From positions 1-24,095 of the forward strand of contig MCGO01000375.1 in NCBI GenBank assembly GCA_002104985.1: a stretch of DNA of 24,095 nt. The letters are read 5' to 3'. Each line of letters opens with the position of its first letter. The first letter of the stretch is position 1. The DNA is from Rhizoclosmatium globosum. Its lineage: Eukaryota > Chytridiomycota > Chytridiomycetes > Chytridiales > Chytriomycetaceae. Shown here in pieces: positions 1 through 8,545 of this stretch. A program made the position numbers and the translations under genes. Below the pieces are notes generated by a model. That model saw only the letters and a program-made list of their open reading frames with translations. It did no database searches and was not told the DNA's origin.

Positions 1-320
1 TCGATGCTGTGAAGGGTCTCGTTGCGAATTGACAGTCAAAGCTCCTGCCAAGTGGGAAAGTGGCGGGGAACGCGAAGTTCATTGGTTGCTTGCGCTTCAA
101 AGGTCTTGGGTCAACTACATTGCGACTACTCCTTCGATTGACGATGGACAGGTGGGATCGTGCACTTATGTGGCAGCATTTGGTGGATCCAAGGAACAAG
201 ACCTTGAATAGCAAGGGACAAGTCGGAGCCAATAACAAGGAGCGTAACTTGCAATTGAAGCTTCCTATTTCTGTCAACTGTTATGGACATTTCATCAACA
301 TAAGAGCGCCCAAAGCGTAA
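1..320 (+). other. Unassigned possible 3' end of an upstream gene
   Basis: Two overlapping open frames cover this stretch on the + strand, the longer one ending at the stop near 318-320. Neither shows a domain I recognise, and neither has a convincing ATG start. The composition looks coding-like and the frame at 60-320 closes just before AT-rich sequence, so it may be the last exon of a gene entering from the left. It could equally be unrelated open sequence. I do not assign a function. Confidence 0.2.
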
Positions 321-488
321 TTCGGTTTAACTCTTCTATCTGCCATCTATGTTTGAATAAGACAATAAATATACGGCCATGTTATATTACATCACATATT
401 CTTTTGAACAAGTCCCACGTGCTTAGTTCCTCCAAAACATCATTCCAATGCAAGGCCCACCACCCTTACCACCCCCTCACCTTCTCTA

Positions 489-1819
489 ATCTTCCGCACG
501 AGTGGCTACCAAGGCTATGCGGTGTGTTCCACCTAGTTTCTTCCTAGTCTATTATGCCATTAAAACCAAAAGAAAAGGTTGAATTCTCTCCGTTTTCGAG
601 AACCGAGTCGCCGTTGCGTCCGCGGCCAACTTTGGAATTGCGGGAAACGGGCGTCTGTTTGTGCTCCACTTTGACAGCAGCAACAACAACGTGGCCCAGA
701 CACACTCGTTTGATGCGCAAGACGGATTGTTTGATCTTTGTTGGTCCGAGGCGAACGAGAATCAGATTGTTGTTTCGAGTGGCGATGGTTCGATTAAAGT
801 GTTTGATTTGGGGCTGAAGGTGTGTGTGTGTGTTGCTATTAGGTGGGTTGTGAAACAATAAGCTAGGACTTTCCCGTCTTGAATCTGCATGAACATACAG
901 AGAAGTCTTTAGCGTCAATTGGAACTTGGTGCGGAAGGATGTCTTTGTGTCGGGCTCGTGGGATCACTCCATCCAAACTGGTAACATTGTGAAAGTGGAT
1001 CGAATATTTGTGACACTCAAGTACATCCATGCAGTGGTCACCGGAATCAAATCATTCGATTTCGACTTGGAAGGAACATGCTGCGTGTGTGTATTCGACT
1101 GTTTGGTCGCCACACTCTCCAGATCGATTTCGCGTCTGCTTCGGGGGATACTACTGTCAAAATATGGGATGCTCGGGGAAACGCTCTACTATGACTTTCA
1201 GGGCTCATACAAATGAAGTATTGTCGTTGGATTGGAACAAGTATGATCCAAATTGCTTGGTGACTGCAGGTTAGTCACTCAGTGAAAGGAAGTGCCAGTG
1301 AAGTGAGCGAAGTGAATGAACGCATCGAGATACTTATGTGCAAGAGAGTGAGCGGAGCGAACGATTTACCGATGAAGCAACGCGAAGCAAATAGAAAATA
1401 ATGGGACAAACGAAGAACGGCCATCGCTTTATGAATACGGAAATCAAACTATTGGCAACAAGGAAAACAGACTACGTCTTAATATCGAAAGTTTAACTCA
1501 TGAATGGGATTCTCTAGGTGTCGACCATTCAGTCAAAGTATGGGACATTCGAAACACATCCAAAGACCTACTCACACTCCGAGGACACGATTACGCCGTC
1601 CGACGCGTGAAATGCTCCCCTCACGCTGGAAACATTGTTGCGTCAGCTGGATATGATATGACTATGCGCATGTGGGACACGAGTCGAGGGTTTAATAATT
1701 TGGTGCGAGTGCATGACAGGCATACTGAATTTGTGCTTGGCGTTGACTTTAGTCTGTTTGTGAAGGGGCTTGTGGCAACGTGTGCGTGGGATGAGACTGT
1801 GCATTTGTTTCATGTGTAG
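489..1819 (+). pseudogene. PEX7: PEX7-like peroxisomal PTS2 receptor, WD40 protein, start lost and frame broken
   Basis: PEX7 is a cytosolic WD40 propeller that binds PTS2 cargo and carries it to the peroxisome. Recognisable pieces in order: FRTSGYQGYA, VEFSPFS, NFGIAGNGRLFVL, DGLFDLCWSE, VSGSWDHSI, VYSTVWSPHSPDRF, HTNEVLSLDWNKYDP, HTEFVLGVDFSL and CAWDETVHLFHV. My exons are 489-521, 578-819, 867-980, 1035-1269 and 1518-1819, separated by GT-AG introns. The reading frame must jump near 598, 900, 975, 1128 and 1186, each by one base. The codon where the usual N-terminal Met is expected (489-491) reads ATC, and no in-frame ATG follows the stop at 405-407. The last exon (1518-1819) is clean. Residues remain family-like on both sides of every break, so this is either a young pseudogene or a local run of assembly indels. 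Family assignment is secure; functional status is not. Confidence 0.85.
1270..1517 (+). repeat. Long PEX7 intron carrying degenerate GTGAGCG/AGCGAAC repeat units
   Basis: This intron is 248 nt, whereas the other three in the gene are 47-56 nt. It contains diverged units around 1299-1380, including a 20-base string at 1348-1367, GTGAGCGGAGCGAACGATTT, that recurs exactly at 17807-17826 in an intron of the LRR-SAM gene. The flanks (ATGAAGC further on) are also partly shared. Donor GTTAGT and acceptor CTCTAG are clear. Confidence 0.7.
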
Positions 1820-1827
1820 TGCGAACT

Positions 1828-1836
1828 GTATAAATA
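1828..1836 (+). promoter_or_regulatory. Possible polyadenylation signal after the PEX7-like gene
   Basis: An AATAAA-like hexamer lies about 10 bases after the PEX7-like stop codon, inside an AT-rich stretch. The call rests on motif and position only. Confidence 0.3.
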
Positions 1837-1952
1837 AATTGAAAAAGTAAATGAAAGAAGTGATGCAATATTATTACTTGACCTTTATCTTGGGCAAAAT
1901 TAAACTGGTGTCATGCTTTTCCTTCTTTTTTTTTTTGAATGTCGGAAATTAG

Positions 1953-2150
1953 TAGTCTGCGTTTCAGACCGTTGAAAAAATGGATGCCTCTTTTTCCCGT
2001 AGGGGTCTGCACCGTTTCAATTGACGAAAAACCACCACCCAACGGCGAGTTGATACACAGCCCCCACCATTCATCGTAACACCCTACAATTTGGCACAGG
2101 TAATCTTTGCCCCAACGCGGAGGTTTCCTCTGTCCCCGATTTTTGATATT
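1953..2150 (+). repeat. Left long inverted repeat of the Mutator-like element
   Basis: This arm is the reverse complement of 2576-2778. The inner part from 1974 is almost identical to its partner; the outer part has small gaps. The pair could form a long hairpin if transcribed. Confidence 0.8.
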
Positions 2151-2575
2151 GTGCAATTTACACGTCCTTTCCGATGCCTCCAACTAAGTAAGAGAATCGT
2201 AATTATTGAATAAATTGATTGTAAATTGTATTATTTAAATCGGAATTAGAGATAGAAGAAGGGGATGCTGCATAACAAGCTTTGATTCCAGTTTAACACG
2301 GTACAAAGAGAGCTTTGGTTGAAGCTTGATTGCAATACTCCAACGAATTTATCCAGAGTGTCTTGGATGGAGGCAGCAGTGAACAAGGAGGGGCCAGGGC
2401 CGACAAGAAGATCCAAGTCTTTCCTGATCCTGTCTCGATCACAATAAACACATCCTTGTGCTATTCCAACGCCAAAGCGGTATCTTGCTGCCAAATGCGG
2501 GCTTTGCAGACTAGTAGACCTCTCGGGTGACATCAACGAGAGCGGCAGTGATGGAGGTAGTGGACATCTAGTAAA

Positions 2576-2778
2576 AATATCAAAAATCGGGGACAGAGAA
2601 AACCTCCGCGTTGGGGCAAAGATTACCTGTGCCAAATTGTAGGGTGTTACGATGAATGGTGGGGGCTGTGTATCAACTCGCCGTTGGGTGGTGGTTTTTC
2701 GTCAATTGAAACGGTGCAGACCCCTACGGGAAAAAAGAGGCATCCATTTTTTCCTCGACGGGGTCTGCTTGGAGACTA
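2576..2778 (-). repeat. Right long inverted repeat of the Mutator-like element
   Basis: This is the partner of the arm at 1953-2150. It ends at AGACTA, immediately followed by the second copy of the 9-bp target duplication. Confidence 0.8.
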
Positions 2779-3020
2779 GGAAATTAGACACATGGTCGGA
2801 AGTTGTGGCTGAGGAGCTTCAGTGTTTTCAAAAATCGGTTTTGAATGCGTTTCTAAATTACTCCCATTCTCTTGAAAATATAATGACTCTAAGCACTCGA
2901 CGCATTCTATATTCGTTGGAGAGGAGATGTTTTCTGGAGAAGTCAGCCAACAGCATGAAAGATGACAAACAAAAACATAAAATTTTCATTTCAACCGATG
3001 AGCGACTCTTCACCATCTCC

Positions 3021-3050
3021 AAGATACATCAAGATTCATCAAGATTCATC
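3021..3050 (+). repeat. 10-bp tandem repeat shifting the start of glycosyltransferase copy 1
   Basis: Three tandem decamers: AAGATACATC, then AAGATTCATC twice. The identical pair at 3031-3040 and 3041-3050 adds a length not divisible by three. Without one unit, the ATG at 2998 would run in frame into the membrane anchor as it does in copies 2 and 3. Confidence 0.7.
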
Positions 3051-3394
3051 AAAGCGTGTTACGCCTCTTCTTGGTCCTCTTATCCTTCTGCATCCTCTTC
3101 AACGTCGAATGGATATACCAGCTCAAGACACGAAACACGCTTCCAACAACCCAACAGCAATCAGAACGTACCCACCTTCTTCAGCCACAAGTACCTGTCC
3201 TCTTTTTACGCAATAACAGCTCTACTGTTGTTGAAGAAAAGGCTTGGTTCACGGGCCGATATCGAAATGGCGCCGTAATGCTAGCCTCTGCAAACTTTGG
3301 AGCGGCCAATTCATCCATGCTCTCCAATATGCTCTGCTCTCTCGCCAAGAATGCGCCGAGAACGTTGAATTCGCTTGTTATTTGGGCAACAGAT

Positions 3395-3427
3395 GAAACA
3401 GATGGCAGGAACCCGGGTTCTCCCACG
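3395..3427 (+). repeat. Left terminal inverted repeat of the DUF7869-type transposon
   Basis: Begins GAAACAGATGGCAGGA and ends CTCCCACG. It differs from the reverse complement of 5756-5788 at a single base (C versus G after GGAA). Confidence 0.85.
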
Positions 3428-3587
3428 CAACCCGGTCCTCCCACGCAAATTTCATATTGACTGGAGGCCATTGATCTCGTCAACACTTAGTAACAATACA
3501 TTGAATATAACGAATTTAAAGAGAAATAAAGGATCAGGCAATTGTATCAGTTGTAAGGAACAAAACGACACCAAAACTAAACAGTCA

Positions 3588-5928
3588 ATGATCAACCGTC
3601 CTCTCCCAGGAGGATCCTCACAGCTCCGTCCAGTGAGAGTTGAAAGGTCCAAAACAACTTGGATCCAGAAGAAGGCGCTCTCGCAGTCTCGTGGCCTTGC
3701 CAAATTAGGTTCGCAGCAACAAACTAACCTTCAGATCAGGTTCCAGCAACTCAGAGCCAATTCAATGCAACCTGGCGCAAACAAGAAGGTGCTTTCATCT
3801 CAAATGGATGGAATCATTCTATCCTTGTTGGAGTTACACTGTACTCATTTGGAAATACGCACTACTCTCGGATGTGGTTCTGAAATGATCAAGCGAGTTA
3901 TAAAGCAGCGAGATAATCCATCTCTTTTGAGTGTTCGCAGTATTCCGCATCATGCTGCCTCTGTGGATGATGTCGCCAGACTGAAGGAAAACATTAACAC
4001 AGACTGGGCCTTTGAGGACGGATACCCCCCTTGCGCTCATCGCAATTTAAAGAAATACTTCTTGCAAGAAGGGCTTACTTGGACAATGGTTTACGAGAAA
4101 TATGCCGAGAAAATGATGGTAAATATACCAATCCTTGAATCTGTGCTAACACAAGAATCAGACTGGTCAGTTTCGAAAGCTCTCCCTTTCTCGCTGGCGT
4201 CAATATGTCAAGTTTTACTTTCCTGGCCTCTCATTGGCTCGCAAAGTAGAAGATGTATGTGACTGTTGCACTCGTTTCCAGATTCTTTTGGACAATCCCA
4301 CAGCATCCGAAGCTGAACGAGATGCATACAAACTACAACTTGAGTGCCACAAAGAATCTGCCTTTGAGCAGCGACGTGTTATCACTCAGCTGTGCAAGAA
4401 AACTTGGGCTGAAAATAGTCCTACTATTCCTTTGCCTGATGTTATTCTACCTTCTACATACGACGAAAATGAGCAAAATGACCCAGCCGAAAGCATTGAG
4501 TTGGAACCATCTATACGCATCACACTTCCAGTTCCCAGTCCTTCAGCAGCCTCAGTCGAAAATCCCATCGTTCAAATTGTGGCTGAAGACTTTGGAGGGG
4601 GTCTTACTCTTCCATTTTACGGAAAGGATCGGCCTTCTTGTGACTACTTTAACAGCAATCTTACTCTGTCAAACTTTGTGCAGGCTGACATCACAACTGG
4701 TACCAACTATGTGACATTGTACGATGAACGTGGCCAAGGCAAGGATGCCGATGCATTGTGTAATCTCCGCCTGGCCTACCACCTCAAGAAATTACATCAG
4801 GGCTACCAGATTTTGATTGTAATTCTTGATAACTGCGTTGGTCAAAACAAGAGCAATACTGTCATGAAATTCATGATGCTGTTGACATCACTTGGATTCT
4901 ACAAGAAAGTTGTCTTGATCTATTTGATTCCTGGCCATTCGCATATGATTGCAGATCGAGTGGTTGCATGGACCAAGAACTCTCTGCGCACAAAAAACTT
5001 GTATTCCCCTGAGCAAATTCGAAATTGCTACAATGGCATCAAATCTGTTGAATGTAGATTCTTGGACCACCGTAACAACCCATCAAAGTCTGAATTCCTC
5101 ACAGGTTGGGCAGAGTTTCTGTCAAAAGACTTCAAGGACATGCCATTGGGTTTCACCAGTAATTATCTATTTGAATTCGAACGTGGCCAAGTGATGTATA
5201 GGAAATTTGTTACTACACCAGACTCAGAGGCGTCACTCTTTAGTATGTCGAAGGTTCCAACAACACCCTTCCGCAACAGGCTGGCAGTTACTCTTTTTGG
5301 AGATAAAAACACGCGAAATTGGACCATGGAGAATCTTACGTTGAATCGTGCAGCTGAAACTCTTCTTACCGAGAAAAAGATCATCTCGCTATCAAAAAAG
5401 TATTTCTCTATTCCCGTGATTCATCGACCATACTATCCAACTATACCACAAAATCTCCTGGATATTGCAGCAAAGGAACGTGATGGTCCTCAGCAGCCAA
5501 ATCTACCACGGTTTCGTCAAACGCGAGCTGCTGTTTCAGTTTCAAAAGAAAATAGTGATACTACAAAGAAACTCCCACCAAAAGCAACAAAAAGAAGGGC
5601 ACTTTCTGACGTCACCAATGCACCAGTCTCCATTTTGAAGCACGTCACCTTGAAACCACAGCAGAACATCAATTATGAGATGGGAAATTCTTATTCCTTT
5701 TATTTCATCAATTATCGCAGTTTAAAAAATGGAGTTTTGAATTTTGAATTTTTTTCGTGGGAGAACCCGGCTTCCTGCCATCTGTTTCAGATATCGAAGC
5801 GGCTCATCTCCTTGCCAATATATCCACAAGTCGGTACAACTCTACGTTTGGCGTTTATTTCTACAACACAACGCTTCCGAGTACTCTATCGTCGGGTAAC
5901 TCGAATAGTGGGCTTTACTTGCAACTGA
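3588..5928 (+). CDS. Transposase-like protein with DUF7869-type catalytic core, one clear intron
   Basis: Presumed DDE/RNase H-fold transposase of the surrounding element. Exon 1 (ATG at 3588, or earlier in-frame ATGs inside the TIR) runs to 4118. A 43-nt GT-AG intron (4119-4161, with CTAAC) joins it in phase 0 to exon 2 from 4162. After the splice come WRQYVKFYFPGLSLARK and a Cys cluster DVCDCC, then the core YDERGQGKDADAL, ILDNCVGQNKSN and LIPGHSHMIADR. These are the D...D-x-GQNK...GHS/D signatures I associate with DUF7869 proteins of eukaryotic transposons. The tail is basic and Lys-rich. The frame has no stop before the right TIR and would run to 5928 inside the host gene. An optional second intron, 5644-5720, would instead give a stop at 5745-5747 just inside the element. 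Family call moderately sure; catalytic residues inferred. Confidence 0.75.
5756..5788 (-). repeat. Right terminal inverted repeat of the DUF7869-type transposon
   Basis: Starts CGTGGGAGAACC and ends CTGTTTC on the + strand; it is directly followed by AGAT. Confidence 0.85.
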
Positions 5929-6835
5929 TGGCGGGGCGTAATGCGTTTTTTGAGAGGATGGTTTCGACGTTGGGATTGAATTTTATCTTTACGGATTTGG
6001 ATACTGTCTTTCTCAGGGATCCGTTTGTTGCTTTGAATATTCCTCATGGTATCTCCAATGTTACTTTCGCTTCTATGGATGCGCCGGAAGGGAATACTAC
6101 TCTTGGTAGTCTGTTTGACCTTGTTCCTGATATCGTGAGTTATTGAGTGATGTTGCTGTGAACTAACAAAAAAATATTCGCTTACTGATACATAGGTTTA
6201 TAGTACCGACGCTAGAACCTTTTTTCACTATATGGTTGATCCGTATGAAGGAAACCAACGGATTCCAAGGATCTGTGGGGGATTCTTTTTCATTCGTTCC
6301 AATGAACGGACAATTCAATTGTGGAAACATATGCTTGAAAAGGGCCTGAATGACCAGTATGGGATGGAGAAGCTGTTGGATGATAAGAATAGTGGGTTTG
6401 ATTCTGTAATGGTCAATCCGTTACCTGCGGGAATTGAGGAACGCAAAGACCCACGTCCCGTAGATGAAGTTGTGAATGCTACACAGGTTGTAAGAGTCCG
6501 TGTGTTGTCCCAAGCCGCTTACAGAAGTTCGTTGCCGTATTATGCTGATGCTGGAACGTTCGATGACGACTACCCGATCCTGTTGGACGAGCTGAAGTCA
6601 CGTGGGGAATATGAAGTGTTTTATCACCCAAATTATTGGATGGATGCTATAAGTGAGTAGTAATGAGGTGTCATTATAGTGATGTTAAAGTTGTACTACG
6701 CACTTAGCTTTACCGTATGGTAACTCGAAAAACAAGACATTGACGAAGCATATTAAGCAGAGTGGGAATAAGGAGGAGGCAATGAGGATATCAAATCGAT
6801 GGTATTTGAATGCAAATGGTAGATTTGACATCTAA

Positions 6836-7020
6836 TAATGTACCCATAAATAAGCAAATAATGAAGCTTATATGCGTAAGGGGGAATAACATAAAAAAAA
6901 TGTAATATTCTTTGTCCATTGATCTAACATCATAGTTCCTTGCCTTCCATTAGTGCACTTGTTGAGTTTCTGATTGGTGGAAGCATTTTTGAAATCTTTA
7001 TTCCAAAGTCTTATCCCACA
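6836..7020. other. Spacer between glycosyltransferase copies 1 and 2
   Basis: AT-rich sequence with a short open frame that leads into copy 2 from about 6940 without a good start. No repeat or RNA gene was seen. Confidence 0.4.
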
Positions 7021-8445
7021 ATGTACGACCATTCATCATTTCCCAGGATCTTCAAGATAAATCAAAATGGGTTCCGATTATTCCTTGTTCTCTTGTCCTT
7101 CTGTATCATCTTCAACCTGGAATGGATTGATCAGCTTAAAACCCAAAATACACTTGCAAACGCCAATCAAATTAGTCTTGCAAGAGAGCCAGTGCCTGTC
7201 ATCTACATCCGCGATGAGAACAGTAGCATTGCTGATGAGAAGGCTTGGTTCACGAGACGAAACCGTAACGATACTGTCATGCTAGCGTCTGCCAACTTTG
7301 GAGCAGCCAAATCCCCAATGCTTGCAAATATGCTCTGTTCTCTCGCAAAAAATTCCCCCAAAACTTTGGATTCATTCGTTATATGGGCAACGGATATTGA
7401 AGCGGCGTATTTCCTCGGGAATATTTCTACAACGTATTACAATTCGTCGTTTGGGGTTTACTACTACGATGTAAATTTACCAATGGACTTTGCATCTGGA
7501 GACTCTGATAACGAGAAGTATATGCAATTGATGGCGGGGCGCAATGCGTTTTTGAGAGGATGGTTTCAACTTTGAGGCTGAATTTCATCTTTACGGATCT
7601 GGATACTGTCTTTCTCAAGGATCCGTTCATTGCGTTGAATGCTCCGTATGGTGTTTCCAATGTTTCTGTTACTTCAATGGATGCACTGGAAGGAAACACT
7701 ACTCTTGGTAGTTTGTTTGACGTCGTTCCTGATCTTGTAAGCTGTGTTTTTTCGAGATCATCGATGTTGCTCAACGGATTGGTATTAAAAATGAACAGGT
7801 GTACAGTACAGACGCTCGAACCTTCTTTCACTTGATGATTGATCCGTATGAAGGGAACCAAAGAATCCCAAAGATCTGTGGGGGGTTCTTTTTCATTCGT
7901 TCCAATGAAAGAACAATCCGGTTGTGGAAACATATGGTTGAAGAGGGATTGAATGATCAGTATGGGATGGAGAAGCTGTTGGATGATAAGAATAGTGGGT
8001 TTGATTCTGTAATGGTCAATCCGTTACCTGCGGGAATTGAGAAACGAAAAGACCCACGTCCCGCGGATGAAGTTGTGAATGCAACACAGGTTGTGAGAGT
8101 GCGCATTCTATCTCAAGCTGCTTTTAGAAATTCCCTACCATATTATGAAGATGCAGGAATGGTTGGAGATGATTACCCGATGCTGATAAAAGAGTTGGAG
8201 TCGCGAGGAGAATATGAAGTTTTCTATCACCCAAACTATTGGATTGATGCAGACGTTTTCGGTGAGTTGCTTCGTTATGTTAAGTCTATAATAACGTTTT
8301 CTTTTCTTCAGAATTGCCTTATGATAACTCGAAAAACAAAACACTGACAAAACGAATTAAGCATAATGGGAATAAGGAAGAGGCGATGAAGGTTGCGAAG
8401 CAATGGTATTTGAATGAGAATGGGAAGTGTCCGCACAATATTTGA
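7021..8445 (+). pseudogene. Glycosyltransferase copy 2 (PF03407/GT77-like), one-base frameshift
   Basis: The ATG at 7021 opens a protein with the same plan as copy 1: short tail, membrane anchor FRLFLVLLSFCIIF, catalytic half with LASANFGAAKSPM, LMAGRNAF and FTDLDTVFLKDPF, then the C-terminal half with GGFFFIRSNERTIRLW. Exons are 7021-7736, 7799-8261 and 8312-8445; the introns match those of copies 1 and 4 in position and phase. A run of five Ts at 7549-7553 replaces the six Ts of copy 1, shifting the frame just before RMVSTL and causing early termination at 7575. No other break was seen. This is the least damaged member, so a homopolymer error in the assembly would make it the one functional gene of the array. 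Several NxS/T sites suit a secretory-pathway protein. Confidence 0.8.
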
Positions 8446-8545
8446 TACCCAATTAATACAACCCTGCTTCTACTTTATTCAATTTATCGAAAGTTCCTGT
8501 CATGAATCTTATCTTTGCGAACGAATCTTTCATCGCTCAAAAAAG

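Larger units (their letters stand above)
1944..2787. mobile_element. Non-autonomous Mutator-like element with ~200-bp inverted repeats and 9-bp TSD
   Basis: The element body is 1953-2778 (826 bp). It starts TAGTCT and ends AGACTA, and is flanked by exact direct repeats GGAAATTAG at 1944-1952 and 2779-2787. The arms (about 1953-2150 and 2576-2778) are inverted copies of each other. They are nearly identical over 1974-2150 against 2576-2753 (one T/A-run length difference and one substitution seen) and more diverged in the outer 20-25 bases. Long inverted repeats plus a 9-bp target duplication are typical of Mutator-like elements (established knowledge). The 425-bp core has no recognisable transposase, so it would need transposase from elsewhere. 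Open frames run through both arms but match nothing I know. It sits between the PEX7-like stop and glycosyltransferase copy 1. Confidence 0.8.
3391..5792 (+). mobile_element. DNA transposon with 33-bp TIRs and DUF7869-type transposase, inserted in glycosyltransferase copy 1
   Basis: The element spans 3395-5788 (2,394 bp). Terminal inverted repeats at 3395-3427 and 5756-5788 match at 32 of 33 positions. AGAT flanks both ends (3391-3394 and 5789-5792); if the shared T is counted in the TIR, the duplication is shorter. Removing the element and one AGAT restores the host frame. A subterminal direct repeat of 18-19 bases (3411-3429 and 3430-3447) is seen at the left end only. Near-identical TIRs, a clean duplication and an open transposase frame indicate recent movement. 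I cannot place it in a transposon superfamily with certainty. Confidence 0.85.
2998..6835 (+). pseudogene. Glycosyltransferase copy 1 (PF03407/GT77-like), split by a transposon
   Basis: Likely a Golgi type II membrane glycosyltransferase. A short cytosolic tail is followed by one hydrophobic anchor (LFLVLLSFCILF), a stem, then LASANFGAANSSM, LVIWATD, LMAGRNAFF and FTDLDTVFLRDPF with a DxD metal/nucleotide-sugar motif, and a C-terminal half with GGFFFIRSNERTIQLW. Host exons are about 2998-3394, 5793-6134, 6196-6652 and 6708-6835; introns are 6135-6195 and 6653-6707. The DNA transposon at 3395-5788 interrupts the codons for WATD-IEAAH; apart from the 4-bp target duplication, the host frame lines up across the insertion. 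A second lesion is a 10-bp tandem duplication (3031-3050) that puts the likely ATG at 2998 out of frame with the anchor. No intact product is expected. Donor sugar and acceptor are unknown. Confidence 0.8.

Noticed and set aside
544..918. 124-codon minus-strand open frame
   Set aside because: Opposite strand of the PEX7-like exons, whose WD40 motifs are clear on the + strand.
2246..2635. 129-codon minus-strand open frame in the Mutator-like element core
   Set aside because: No transposase or other family pattern; it overlaps an inverted-repeat arm and is more simply part of a non-autonomous element.
1974..2753. Inverted repeat as an assembly palindrome or a simple hairpin RNA gene
   Set aside because: An exact 9-bp direct repeat at the outer ends and sequence differences between the arms fit a transposed element better.
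7427..7933. 168-codon minus-strand open frame
   Set aside because: Lies wholly antisense to glycosyltransferase copy 2 across an exon-intron-exon; its content is the complement of conserved codons.
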